From: Clusia tigrina
Taxonomy: Eukaryota; Arthropoda; Insecta; Diptera; Clusiidae
DNA length: 64,000 bases
Reading direction: 5' to 3'
NCBI GenBank assembly: GCA_920105625.2
Contig: OV050030.1
Coordinates: 180,486,315-180,550,314 of the forward strand
Shown: positions 1-11,584 of the stretch, piece by piece
Numbering within the stretch: position 1 is the stretch's first letter
Layout: the number at the start of each line of letters is the position of its first letter
Notes under the pieces: generated by a model
Seen by the model: only the letters and a program-made list of their open reading frames with translations
Database searches by the model: none
What the model was told of the DNA's origin: nothing
Made by a program: the position numbers and the translations under genes

Positions 1-559
1 GTTGATTTAAGTTCCAAGGAACATGTATACAAGTATCAGTAACAAGTCTTTCCTCCCTGCGATTTCGCTGGAAGAAATGTTAAAAAGGGAAATTGGATGT
101 CTCTATAATATATGTTTCTGATGAGAGTCTGGCTGGTTTTAACTTGGAAAAGAAGAGTTCATCAAATTAATAAATTATTACAAATTCCTAATTTTCATAT
201 AGTTAAAATATATAATTGAATTTACAAATTGTGTTTTTTTTAAAGAATAAAAATAATAATAACTATAAAACAACATAAAAAAATCTTAGAATACTGAGAA
301 GGTGTGTAAATTCTTGGTTTTTACCTTCTGATTTTATACAGCGAATAGAGCGTCGAGAGAAATCTTTCGATTTGACCATTAACGGTACTTTTATACGCTG
401 GTGACGGAAAGATTGGAATATTTAACACGTCCTCAACCATGCGTGCTATTGACGCGGAGTTTAATGACTTGCATTATCAATAATTATTATCTGAAGGGCT
501 CCAAACAAAAAAAGAAATTACCTAAGAGGTTTCTTCACATCCTCGATAGCTTTAGATTC
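1..559. other. AT-rich sequence, no gene seen
   Basis: I recognise no coding region, repeat family or RNA gene here. The sequence is AT-rich, with short A and T runs. It lies just downstream of the minus-strand gypsy integrase remnant and may be decayed 3' sequence of that element. Confidence 0.5.
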
Positions 560-1640
560 AATTATTTTCGTTTGCATGTATATTCAGAATTTATTGATTG
601 TTGTGAGCACATGGTACATGTCTTGTACATTTTTATGTGTAGGATATGGACAGGATATAGAGGGATAGGTTTGTTAGGGTGCCAGTTATATGTATTGATT
701 TTGTACTTGCTACATGGCTTAATTTTCTTATTGATTTTGTTATTCATGCTGGGAAGAAGAGTTTTTGTAATATGGGAGCTTTATTTTCTCTTCCATTGCG
801 GTGTGCTTTTCTATGTGTCTCGATTATTATTTCCTCTTGTTGTTCTTCGTTTATTAGACCCATTAGTTTCGTCCATGCAAACCTAATGCGATATCTTCTG
901 AAATGAGGAGGAAATATTTCCGGAATTATTCGCATAAAAAGCTCTGGGGCTGATGGCCCATTGATCACCGACAGATTTTAATATCTCTTTAACATCGAAT
1001 TTAAGTTGTCATATGAAAATTCTTCTTCAGTTATGGAATGTCGGTGAAATGGGCGGAAAATAATTTTAAATTCATAACTTAATTCTGAAGACCAGTTGAA
1101 AAAAAATATAGTTCTTAAAAACGTTAATTGGTACCTCTACAATCGGAATTAAGTTTTGTCCTGCCATCATGGCATTGAATTAATTTGCCATTGTGCCGGA
1201 ATTATGGATACGTTAGTATGACCTGTATTTTAAAACATTTCCTGATTATATACTTCAAACTCAGCTATCCAATGCTTCATATTGTTGTCTGTGCTTTTGT
1301 TGCACAGCGGAAATATTACTGGTGAGTGATCAGTACATGTTTTCACCTTGGCATGTCCGTTTAGGCAATTGCCCATACAATGGCGTGCATTTCCTTCTCG
1401 TTCGCTTCGAAATCCTCCTCAGCTTTGCCCAAAATAACGGAAATAAAGGAAATAGGATTTCCTCATTCGGAAAATACAAAGCCAGGTGGATAATTCGAAG
1501 AATCCGTGGTGAGTTCAAAGCCCTCATTATAATTGGGAAAGACAATATTATTTCATCTGAGACTAATGTGTTTTTTATTTTGCGAAAGGCTTCTTTGGCT
1601 CCCTCATTTAATTCGATCGAGTTTTTCACAGTTTTATTTT
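560..1640 (-). pseudogene. pol: Ty3/gypsy pol remnant (RNase H to integrase)
   Basis: This is a decayed gypsy-type polyprotein read on the minus strand. At 1330-1629 the connection/RNase H region is recognisable (IELNEGAKEAFRKIKNTL), after which the frame breaks. At 744-968 there is the integrase zinc-finger histidine pair (THRKAHRNGRENK). At 562-747 the cysteine half survives only partly (CSKYKINTYNWHPNKP), followed by the start of the catalytic core (HILHIKMY), where an Asp would be expected and Lys is read. Several stops and frameshifts rule out function. Order and strand agree with one element that also includes the gag-like remnant near 3-3.9 kb. The style (HPNKP after the zinc finger) resembles insect errantivirus-like gypsy elements; that class assignment is from family knowledge. 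Confidence 0.6.
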
Positions 1641-1990
1641 TTTTAAATGCGACCTACCTCAACTCTAAGCAGAACAGCCATTTCGCGTAATCTTTAATAA
1701 ATCTAATTCCCAGAACGTTTGATTTACCGATTTTTATTGATGGGGAATAACCAATAGCTTCCACTTTTTACAAACTTTACCTTTAAAAAAGGTATTAAGG
1801 GTATACTATTTTTATGTTTTTAGAGGGGTTGAAATTTCAAGAAGGAAGAAGGCTGGAATGGACTTAAGTACACATACATATATGATCAGAATCACTTTCT
1901 AAACAATTTTTATTTTGTCCGTCCGTTTGTCCGTCTGTGGCTATTTTTTTCTACACCGTTAGAGCTATCTTAATGAAGCACTATACACAA

Positions 1991-2990
1991 AGTGGGCGCT
2001 ATATATTAACTGCCACACCCACTATTAACAAATATTCATAACTTAGGATCTGGCAGAGATTTATGGACGAAATTTTTCGAGAACAAACATGTGGACATTA
2101 TAAAGTAATATTCAACAAAAAAGGTTGATCAGGGAAAAGACACGCCCACTTTTGATATATGGAACTATCGGGTCTAAAATTGCAATTAGCCTAACTATGC
2201 TCGTTTTGATGCCATTGGAATAAAAATTTGCAGAAATATACATGGCGTCCAGAATAGTGCGTGTGCAATATGGGATCATAATACTACTGCCACGCGCACA
2301 ATTAAACAGAAGATTCATCAACGGAATTTCACAGGAAGTTTGCCACGCCAACATTAAACACCACATAAAAACTGGGCGTACTTTTTTAACAGCAACACCC
2401 ACTATTGACATTTTATTATAACTTATGACCTATACTATATTTTTGGACGAAATTTTATTTCAGTACGTATATGGACCCTATAAAGCCATATACCAGAATT
2501 GGAGACGTAATGAACTTAAAAGCAATTACCCTATCTATGCTTCTAGTGATGATATATGAATAAAAATTGGTGGCTGTATACATTGGGTCCGTTCTACCGT
2601 GCAATCCAAATATGGGGAGATTATTTCTACTGCCACGGTCACAATTAAACAAAAATCAAAAATCATTACTAGCTTCATATAGAAGATTCATCAACGAAAT
2701 TTCAAAGGAAGGTTGCGGTCTCTAACATTAAACACCATACAAAAAATGGGCCTGTTATTTTCAGAGGCACGCCAACTATTGACATAGTATTATAACTTAC
2801 GACAAATACAATATTTTTGAACGAAAATTTGTATTAGTACATACTCGTATATTGGATATACAAAGGCATATACAATTATTGGGGTCGATCAGATAAGGGC
2901 CACGCCCCATACTAATATAATAAATTCAAGGTACCCTACCCAAAATTACGGTGGATATGCTCCTAATGATGATTTATGAAGAAAACATCC
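1991..2990. repeat. Three tandem ~375-bp degenerate repeats
   Basis: The same succession of motifs occurs three times, starting near 1991, 2371 and 2744. Each copy has a TGGGC block, then CACCCACTATT (or its variant), then ACTTA..GACC, then TTTTTGGACGAAATTT, a CATATAC block and an ATTAAACA block. The period is about 375-380 bp and the copies have diverged considerably. A (GTCC)n-like stretch precedes them at 1917-1937, and a perfect 7-bp inverted repeat AAGTCGG/CCGACTT closes the block at 3036-3055. No protein is encoded. The block seems to be inserted between the gag-like and pol-like parts of the minus-strand gypsy remnant. Confidence 0.6.
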
Positions 2991-3881
2991 CCATTGTTGA
3001 ACTGACACGCACCAGGAAAGGTAGAAGGTATTTCGAAGTCGGTCTAACCCGACTTAAGACTTCTTTACTCGTTTTGGATTGGATTTGACTTGATGCCGTT
3101 GAAGCTATAAATCTAAGAAGTTCCATGTTCTGCTGGTATAAATGACCTTTGTCGATTTGGATTTTCATGTGCGCATCTTCGAGTATCTTGGAAACTTTAC
3201 TGAGGTTTTTATCATGTTCAAAGTTTAGGAAAGTCTCCATTAAGACCCCACAAACACTTGTCGAGATTTTATCCCTGTATGTCTGAGTTACAGATTCAAA
3301 ACTTCCCCACCTACTTTCATGTTGCCAAATTTTTTCAGAATCTTATACAAGTTTCCGTATACCGCTTGATAGAAACTTTTGAATTCCCATGTTGCCTTGA
3401 ATTAATGACGTAATTTGATATTCTAAGGCCGAAATATATCGTTTATCTGCGTAATGCAGGGCTAAACATCTACAAATTCTTACCAGTCCAGTAAGGTGTT
3501 GGATGACTCTAAATTCATGTCATCATTTCCTTCAATTTTGTATCTAATAACGTTAAGTATTTCGTAATATCTCGGAGTGCATTTACTTGGCTCTTATATG
3601 GAGAGGATGCGATCTTCGCTCTTTTTCCATTAATTGTATTCACCTGGTTTCCTTGAAAATTCGAGCTGGAACAACGTTAGATATTCTGTCCAAGTCTTTC
3701 AAGGTGTTTCCTCCAAAGCTATTCTTTTAATTAAAGCCACAAACCAAATATACTTTATGGGTTGAGAATTACTTGGTGCAGCAGCTGCATAATTTGTACT
3801 GTTAATTGCAACACTACTAGATACGCTATGTACAGGTGGTTTTATACGGTTATTTGGATTAAACATTTTTAGATGTATCAA
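2974..3881 (-). pseudogene. gag-like retroelement remnant
   Basis: Two open stretches on the minus strand (3699-3881 and 2974-3240) are joined by frame-broken sequence. The first begins MFNPNNRIKPPVHSVSS. The second is helix-rich and polar (SKVSKILEDAHMKIQIDKGHL). I cannot match either to a named domain by eye. Position supports a gag: a primer-binding-site-like sequence lies upstream at about 4394-4409 in the same orientation, and gypsy pol remnants lie downstream. An env remnant is the main alternative. Confidence 0.35.
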
Positions 3882-4408
3882 AAATAATCATTATTCAGCT
3901 TAGTTCGATTTGCTTGTCAATTTAATTATCAAACATCAATTTATTTTAACTTATTACTTTTCATATGGAATCCTTTCTTTGAAAAGAAAATCTTTTATCC
4001 TGGAGGGTCCATCAGCATGGAATCGCAGGATTGACTTTGATTTATATTGACAATAGTCAATTTCGGTTTATTGTTTTTACTGCAAGTTATATTCGTATAT
4101 TAATTCATTATTTTAATTCTAATTTCTTAGTGATTTCAAAAACGATTTAAAAAAGGTTTTTTCCGCCTGACACTGCTACTAGGGAGCCTTTCCGTACAGT
4201 CACATTTTTTTAATCGAATGGGTTTCCTTTTGTTTCACTACATATATATTATCCTTCCTTTCACATTTCTAGTGAAAATAGATTATTTTCCGTAGTACAA
4301 ATACAATTTTCGCGAAGGATGTTTTGGCCTACTTGAGTCTATTCTATATATTGCTGCTCCGTGCGCAATTTTTTATCCAGACATATCAAACTACTCGGAT
4401 CGGGCGCC
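3882..4408. other. Putative leader and PBS of the decayed gypsy element
   Basis: No gene is visible. Read on the minus strand, positions 4409-4394 give TGGCGCCCGATCCGAG, which resembles a tRNA-Lys-type retroviral/gypsy primer binding site. It sits immediately inside a possible LTR edge whose plus-strand start is AGTTACGG, a terminus typical of errantiviruses. The rest is AT-rich leader. The LTR far end is not defined; a boundary near 4700 is only a guess. Confidence 0.35.
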
Positions 4409-4700
4409 AGTTACGGTCTCATTAATTATATACCTATGAAAACCTATATTTAAAAAATGTTCAACGGACATTATTTAAAACTGTTTTCCAACTGACCTGA
4501 ATATAAGTTTTACTCTACTTAACACCTACATTTTCATAATTTGCTTACTGTGAAGTATGTCAAATCTAATCAACTAACACATAGCATATAAGCACTCTAT
4601 TCTTTTTTTAATTTCTTTTAACCACTATTTTCTTATTAACCAGTATTGTTATTATATTAGACTAAGCATATCTATCAAACGTCTAAGCGTTCACACGTAC

Positions 4701-5765
4701 TTAGGTTAGGTTAGGTTAGCCTGGCTGGTATAAAACCACGCATAGACCTATTGGTCCCTAGTGATACGAGATGGGGTCTGACCTTTATGCGATTTGCATT
4801 AGACATCTCGTAAGATGATATCAATTTTTGAGAATCTAAGCAGTGGTGTCAGCTCCATTCCTGAGATTTATTCCAATCTCCCAAATTGTGGGGCTCCTCA
4901 GCATTTTAAGCGCATTTTTGATAACGCAGGATATAAACAAACGAGATGTTCTAGAGTTTCCCTTACTCCAACTTCCCTACATTTTCTACATTCGTCATTG
5001 TTCCTAAGTCCTATCTTGTGTGCATGTGGCGCCAGTAAATTATGGCCTGTACCTCTGATAGTTTTACATTCTTTTCGTGAGAGCGCGAGTATAAATCGCG
5101 TTTGTATCCAAACTGTTCATCCTACACAAAGCAGTTGCAATTTTGCAGGTGGGCCATCTTGCTCCCAGTAACGCGAGTCCGTCCGTTTCATTGAATAGTT
5201 ATTTAAGAAATTCGTTTTCTTGTTCAAGTGTATTTCGTTTTCTTGTTCAAGTGGTAAATATACAGCGTTTTTTGGAATCTCAGCTGCTTTTACATTCCCT
5301 TCTATGCGCTTATGACCAGGTATGCCGTCTTCTATATGCGATTAGCCTTTCTATGGATTCCCTGCTCTGTAGGACATTTTTGGATTTTATACTATATGAG
5401 TAAATCGCCATTATCGCTGCCTGGCTGTCCACGTATATGTTTATTTTTGATTCATTTCCTGTATTGGTGTAGGCTAGCTCTGCGGCGTTCCTAACAGCGA
5501 TGACTTCCACTTGAAAGATGCTGCTCTGGTGAAGCAGCTTTATACGCTGCCTAATTCCCAACTATGAGCAGTAGATGCCAGCTCCCACACCATCCATCGT
5601 TTTAGAACCATCTCAACAATCCTATGAATGAAAAGTTAAATGTCCTCGTCTGGGTCTCATCCACCCCTCCTCTTGGATTGTAGTGCGATACCTTCTTTCC
5701 CAATTAAAACGTGAAGTCATGTAATCAGTGTTGCACAAACCCCTTCTGCCTATTGAGTTATGCAC
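4701..5765 (-). mobile_element. LINE 3' fragment with RNase H domain
   Basis: This is a truncated non-LTR retrotransposon on the minus strand. The RNase H domain is visible at 5310-5620: DGSKTMDGVGAG (first catalytic Asp), FQVEVIAVRNAAEL (Glu) and IYVDSQAAIMAI (Asp). One in-frame stop lies after GAGIYCS. The 5' side is truncated near 5765. The coding end decays toward 4800, and the element finishes in a short array that reads TTAGGTTAGGTTAGG on the plus strand (4701-4720), that is (CCTAA)n in the element's own orientation. RNase-H-bearing LINEs belong to I/LOA-type clades. No target-site duplication was found. Confidence 0.65.
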
Positions 5766-5951
5766 TTACTTAATACACAACATAATTGGCGGCGAGGATA
5801 AAATAAATTAAAATAAAATAATAATAAAAAAGATAAAGTTCGGTCGTATATGTCTGTGCTCGCCTAATCTTCAAACCCTGCGGGGCATTTACTAAGCGCT
5901 TGTCATCATTCTGAGTCCAGTTTTACTTACATACAATTTACACTTATTATT

Positions 5952-6795
5952 TTAACCCATTAAAGACTGCCTATAGATCGGCTCATACGATTTTGATGAA
6001 ATTTTAATATGTGTACCCTAGGGACCATAGAAAAAGAAAAAAAATACTACTTTGATACCAGCGGCGACACCTGAGATTTGACATGTGTACTTGAATACCC
6101 AACAGTCCATGGTGTGTACCAAAAATAAAATATGCTACAGAAAAACTCAGTTTTAATGGGATGGTTTTACATACATGTCTGCCATACATGATAGTTTTAC
6201 ATACATGTTTACGACTACCACCATTAGGTGTCCTCGACATCTAATGGTGGTAGTCGTAAAGCAACACGGAAATCTAGTAACGCACAGAAACGACCCCGAA
6301 TCCAGACAGAGACCAAAATAGTCTCAGAAGCAAAATTATCAATTCGATAAAGTTCCATTCGATGATACGACCAATTCATACAAAACGCTGTATGAAAAGA
6401 TTTGTGTGATGGATCCGATGCAGCTATGGGAAATGTTTACCGTTGAAGAGGTTTTGCAACTGTTGGTAACTTCCACCAACCAATATGCTGCGGCCAACAA
6501 TTGTCCTGGTTTCGTTACATGGATTAGCGAAATGAAAACATGTTTGGGTGTGTTGTATATAACCGGTGACCACACCTTGCAGCAAACACTAAAATAAAAT
6601 AATGTATTTCGAGAGAGATATAAAATAAGTAAGCATTTTTTCACGTATGTGCCAACTCAGGATTACATCCAAAAAATTTGCAAAAGTTGCACCATTGAAT
6701 GAATTATTGAACCAAAAATTCCTTCAATTCGGTATATTTTCCCCACAAACCTTTCAATTGATGAACAAATGATTGCCTCCTCTCTTTCTAAGTAG
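5952..6795 (+). mobile_element. piggyBac-like element, 5' part, transposase broken
   Basis: The left edge is TTAA at 5952-5955 followed by CCCATTAAAG, the usual piggyBac arrangement of a TTAA target plus a CCC-starting terminus. Transposase remnants follow in changing frames. At 6406-6597 there is MDPMQLWEMFTVEEVLQLLV..TNQYAA and a ..TCLGVLYITGDH segment. Further on come KKFAKVAPLNELLNQKFLQF and, near 6756-6775, SIDEQMI, which marks the first catalytic Asp region. Stops and shifts make it inactive. It is cut off near 6795, where the tail of the minus-strand LINE begins. The right terminus is absent. It is a different lineage from the element at 10.9-13.8 kb. Confidence 0.65.
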
Positions 6796-6885
6796 GTAGT
6801 GCAACTCGGTAAGTAGGTAGGTTAGGCGGCCGCCCGAAGGGTGCACTTAGGCCAACATTGACAATTTGTGACACCGCATAAGACA

Positions 6886-9795
6886 TCACGTCCCATCCTT
6901 TTCAGAGGTCCAGCCATTTGAAGCTTTTAATGAAGCAGTTGATGGAGCTAATCTTTTTTTTGAGATATTTCCCAAAGAGTCCAGAAAGTAGTTGCCAAGG
7001 AAACTGCGCATACTTCTAGACAACGCTGGATACGTGTATAACAGGTGTACAATGGTCTCTTCCTCCTTCTCGTTCACGCAACTCCTGAAGAAGTCGTTAG
7101 ATGTAATCCCCAGCCTACACCAGTGAGTGCCTAGTCCAGTGTCCCTTTAGGAGATTAATCACGGAATACATACTTTGTCTATTTAGAGCCACAAAGTCCT
7201 TAGCTTGCGTGACATTTATCTCAGCCAGGTTTGTCTAGCTATTTTACATCCTGAAAATTTAGACCAGCGCCTATCCGCTGTGCCTAAGGATATAGTATTA
7301 ACTAAGAGCTTACATGTTGCAATAGGTATACCGAATTGCGACCTATCTAGTTCAATCGGTATGGTAGTACCCCCCCGGGGAAGTTCATCCGCCTTTCAGT
7401 TCCCTGGAATATCTCTGTGACCTGAAACCTAGCACAGATGCAGACGGGTCTGCTTAGCTATCTCGTCTAAAGATTTGCGACAGCTCTTGATGGCTTTTGA
7501 GGTGATAATAGCCGAATCCAGGGAGTGCAAAGCTAGTTGGCTGTAGAGGTCCATATAGTTTCTTCTTCTTTACCCAAGACAGTGATGCCTCTATAGCCGC
7601 GACCTCTGCCTGAAAAGCAGTGCAGTGGTCGGGTATCCTAAAGGACATATTAATGTCCTAATCTTCTGAGAGTACACCACCTCCCACCCTACTCCCTAAC
7701 TTGGATCCATCTGTGTAGATATGAATCCCTTTTGAATGAGGGGGATCCTATCCTTCCATTCGTCCCTGCACATACCATTGCAGGCATAAATAGGTGTACT
7801 GTCATCGAAAGAGTCAATATTGCCCTCAAAATATCTTAAAATAGAAGCATGACCTACATTCCTGGCAACCCATGGATGCGTAGATTTTAGCCTTATAGCT
7901 GAGTTTGCAGCCATTTTTTCGCCGAAAAGCCTTGGAGGCAGCAGATTGAGCATAACGTCCAAAGCTGCCGTTGGAGTCGTTCTAATGGCACTACTTATAA
8001 ATACCTCTGCCGTTCTTTGTAACTTTGATATCAGCCTGTTCTATGTGGCTGTCCACCAAGCAAGCACTCCATAAAAAAGGACTAGTCGTACACAGTTGTG
8101 CATATCCAATAGGCTGTAATGGCAATTTCTGACCCACAACTCTTTTGCAGGAGTACAGAGCTACCTCAGCCTTCCAAATGCGTTCCCTTATTTTAGCGCT
8201 CCAGTTCAGCTTCCTATCTAGGATCATGCCCAGATATTTAGCCTCCTCGACAAGGCTAGTATCTACACCCACTACTTTTGGAGCGATGAATTGAGAAATT
8301 TTATATTTCCTATTGAAGAGCACCAGGTTAGTCTTATTCGGATTAACCCCCAACCCACAGTCAGTAGTCCATTTAGAGAGAATGTTCAACATGTGATGCA
8401 TCAAGCCCCTCAGAGTAGATATGTATTTTTCCGAGATACTAAAAGCAACATCATCCGCATATGCAACCACCTTGCACCCGTCCCTCTCCAGTCGAACAAG
8501 GAGCTCATTTACGACAAGATTTCAGAGTAGGGGTATAAGAAGGTGTGCCTCTGCACACGGACTTCTTGGAAGGCGCCGTCCCAAGATGTGAATTGATTAT
8601 CCTGCTAATAAGTTTATTTTCAATCCACTTGCTAATGGCAGGTTCCACCACCAAGTCTCGCATCGCATCGATTATTGCGTCTAATTTGATGTTGTTAAAA
8701 GCTCCCTCAATGTCCAGGAAAGGAACTAGGCACAACTCCTTGTTAGGAGGGAGCACTCAAAACTAGAGACTAAGGAGAGTAAAACGGTCTCAACCGATTT
8801 ACCCTTGAAGTAGGAATGCTGAGAGACTGACAGCTCCTGCCTGTCCACGATCCTCTTTGTGCTTTCCTAAGCTTACTTTTGTAGGTACTGAATGCTGCTT
8901 TGTATAAATCTCAGTCTGCACTATCGCTGTTAAAAAGTCTCCTACAGATTTTTCTGACTACTTTAATTTTCTCCCCCCACCACGTGGTTTCGTGTTTCCC
9001 CCCATGTACTGAGGGAGCAACAGACCAATTGAGCCTTATTTAGGGCATCCGTTAGAACCTCCACACACCTATCAATTTCTGCAACCGTGCTTATGCTTGT
9101 GGGTTCCTGAGGTAGTAGCCTAGCTACAGTCACCTTGTAGAGGTCCCAGTTTGCCTTCCTGACATTTCTAAAATCCTTAAGGCTAGGCAGACTATCTAGG
9201 AGATCAAACTGGATTAACCTATGATCCGAATAGGAGTGTTCCTCTAGAGCTCTCCAATTTTATATCCGATCAAAAATTGATTCGTAAGCAAAGGTTATGT
9301 CAAGGACTTGAAAAGGATATTGAATGAAAGTGGGTTCTGACCCCATATTACATATGAGAAGGTTAAACGTTACAATATATTCATATAGTGACTCCCAGCG
9401 TGCATTGACATCCGTGCTTCCCCAAATGTCGTGGTGCGCATTGGAATCACATTCAATGATTACAGCCACCCGTTAAGCCTTTGCATCTACAACAAACTTC
9501 TGTAGGTGCGCCATATTGGCCAAGACCAGCCTGTACCGTCCCTTGCCAGTTTCCAGGCAGACGACCGTCAAATCCTGATAAATGAGTTAACATTATTCCT
9601 AATGAGGATACAAGACCTTCGTCCTTCACTTGCGGCACATAGCAAGCTGTAATTTTCAGTCCTGAGACCACAGACCAAGTCCCCGTATGTCCAGGGTTCT
9701 TGGAACAGGACAACTCCGCCTTTTGCAAGGCTGAGCTGAAGGCTGGCAGACGCAGCCTTCGAGTGATGGAGGTTTATCTGCACTATTCGTAGCAT
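6886..9795 (-). pseudogene. LINE ORF2: endonuclease, RT, RNase H (broken)
   Basis: Read 5' to 3' on the minus strand. The endonuclease begins at 9795 with IVQINLHHSKAASASLQLSL and QEPW; its centre is at 9260-9469 (ECDSNAHHDIWGSTDVNARW). The RT is at 8505-8756 (LVPFLDIEGAFNNIKLDAI) and 7991-8470, with the catalytic box AYADDVAF and the thumb motif AKYLGMILDRKLNW. RNase H traces lie at 7454-7962 (FQAEVAAIEASLSWV). The C-terminus at 6886-7077 holds HLLYTYPALSRSMRSFLGNY. At least four frameshifts or stops separate these blocks, and 8760-9250 is especially decayed. The encoded protein would nick DNA and prime reverse transcription at the cut; this copy cannot. Confidence 0.75.
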
Positions 9796-10032
9796 CTCTG
9801 CTAATTGTAGCGCTGGTCGCCTTCACCACCGTGGCATCAGTCTCAGACTCCTACGTGTCTGACTCCACAAGGAAATCTTCTTCACTGAGCGTGGTTGTCC
9901 CTAGGAGACTCACCACACCCCCACATTTCACACAGAGTCACTGCATTTCGATTGCATGGCAGAGTCCTCAGCAGCAGTATGATCAGAAGTTACCCTCATT
10001 GGATTCACTCCCTCTTAATCCATATCAAACGG

Positions 10033-10939
10033 TTACCCGTCCTTTTTGTAGACCTTGAGGCTTGTGGTTGAGCAGCCATAACCCACAACCCAATTGGATT
10101 CAGCCATTGTCGCTAGAGATTCAGCTTTCACCACAAGGGTTACTGACCTGGAATCCCCTCTTGATTTCGCTAAATTAGTCACATTCCAATTTTTTGGCGG
10201 AAGCTGCTGGATGCTCAGCCTTAAAATCTCCAAGATACCCTCAGGGTCAGACGGTTCGGCTAGGATCCAAGCGCGCGCTCTAGCTATATTAGAGACCAGC
10301 TCCCTAGGTACGACTTCAAGCCTTGCCCCTGGCCATGCTTTACCGATCCTGGGGATCGCAACCCTATATAGGTCTACTGACATTTGATCAGCTTCACATG
10401 GCTTTGATGCCATCCGCTTTCCCGAAAAGATGGAAACCCAGCTTGGAATTCCTTCATAAGCTGGAGGTAAAGCCTTGAAAGGTTGACTTCTACCTTTCTC
10501 CAGTACTCAAGAGAAATACTGCCATCCAGGTCATTACGATCTATGACCGCCATGACCTCATGTCCTTTCAGCACTTCGCTGAAGGACTTCGTGGTGATAG
10601 TACAGCGCTTTTTGAATTTTTTGTGGTCTGGGTTAGTGGTCTCCTCTAGGGACCGTTGACGTTTAGAACCCTGCTGTGAGGGAGCTTGAAACTCCTTCAC
10701 GACTTTCGTCACCCACCGGAGGGAAGCCTTTTGCTTCACCGCCCTCTCCTTCTCTGGAATCCGTGACACGCGTTCCACCATCTGGAGAGCAAACCTTCTC
10801 TCCTTGTAGAACCTCTTGGGTCTCGGTTTCGCAACACTACCGCAGCAACTGGCATTGCTTGTTAGAGGTTCGTCGTCCTTAGCTGCAATAGCAGCCGCAG
10901 AGTGTGCAGCGGTTTTTGGATTTTCATCCGAATTAGCAT
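10033..10939 (-). pseudogene. LINE ORF1, DUF4780-like
   Basis: Two overlapping minus-strand reading frames cover ORF1. The upstream part (10374-10939) is Lys/Arg/Ser-rich with KRQRSLEETTNPDHKKFKKR and a region ending GWHQSHVKLIKC. After a frame change near 10400 the second part (10033-10413) has PRIGKAWPGARLEVVPREL, ARAWILAEPSDPEGILEIL and SLKVYKKDG. This pattern matches DUF4780, a domain of insect LINE ORF1 proteins. ORF1 products bind element RNA. The 5' end is cut at the TTAA at 10940-10943 by the inserted piggyBac; the upstream ORF1 start is therefore not visible here. Confidence 0.7.
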
Positions 10940-11132
10940 TTAACCCTCGGAGGTATAACCAGGTCTGTGCAGACTTTTTGCATATAAAAGTGTGTATAAC
11001 TTTTTTGTTTTTCATGTTAGAAAAAAAATCCGCCCATGTAATCCTGTAGAAAAAACCTCCGAACACAATGAGCAAAAAATCAGAGCGATTGGGGATCCGG
11101 GTTCGGAATAATCCGGGTTTACAAATAATTGG

Positions 11133-11492
11133 CGCTAAATGGTATAACCAGGTCTGTGCAGACCTACATAGGATTTGTATGGAAATGCATAGTCAGTTGT
11201 CCTAAAAGTGTCTATAAATGCATTTTATGCTAGGAAAACCACAAAACGAATAATTAAAACGCATTTTTATACATGTTAAGTAGCTATTTACGCTATTTTA
11301 TTACTCATATGTAAAAAAATACATTTATGTACGGCATTCAAGGCAGGAGTACCTGGCATGTGAGTGTTGTTGGCATACCGGCTTTTTGCAATGTTTTTTT
11401 TTCAACTTAAAACACAGCGAGCACAATGGTCTGCTGGCAGAGGATGCGGCATGGGCTGGTTGGTCATCTATGGGCGGGCCTGCAGCTACCTG
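11133..11492 (-). repeat. Inverted copy of the piggyBac 3' end, including the cysteine-rich domain
   Basis: This segment is the reverse complement of about 13338-13726. It contains an extra, inverted copy of the last transposase exon: a splice-acceptor-like CAG, then VAAGPPIDDQPAHAA and a Cys/His cluster (CKKPVCQQHSHARYSCLECRT, given here only as its two halves C..C and H..C..C) ending at a stop at 11325. This left copy retains CSLCFKLKKK in frame, whereas the copy at the functional position is frame-disturbed. The two arms differ by point changes and by a roughly 30-bp length difference near the zinc cluster. Confidence 0.8.
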
Positions 11493-11584
11493 TATGCAAT
11501 GTCTATGGATTAGGGTACAGGCTCGATAAAATACAAGCAACGCGTTAGTATACAAACATCTTTCGAAGCGTAAGCATACAAAAA

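Larger units (their letters stand above)
6800..10939 (-). mobile_element. Minus-strand LINE, 3' and central part
   Basis: This is one non-LTR retrotransposon in minus orientation: ORF1 (10033-10939), endonuclease, reverse transcriptase, RNase H and 3' end. The 3' terminus reads CCTAACCTACCTACTTA in element orientation near 6805-6822, so it is a short repeat tail and not poly(A). The 5' part resumes at 13752, after the inserted piggyBac. APE endonuclease, RT and RNase H together with a DUF4780-like ORF1 point to the I/LOA group. All ORFs are broken. Confidence 0.75.

Noticed and set aside
401..886. 161-codon plus-strand frame rich in Leu and Phe
   Set aside because: It is antisense to recognisable gypsy integrase remnants and has no domain.
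4701..4720. Telomere sequence (TTAGG)n
   Set aside because: Only about three units at the end of a LINE fragment inside transposon DNA, so not a chromosome end.
5783..5800. AATTGGCGGCGAGGATAA as a gypsy primer binding site
   Set aside because: Resembles leader sequence of some gypsy elements, but no LTR or gag could be linked to it.
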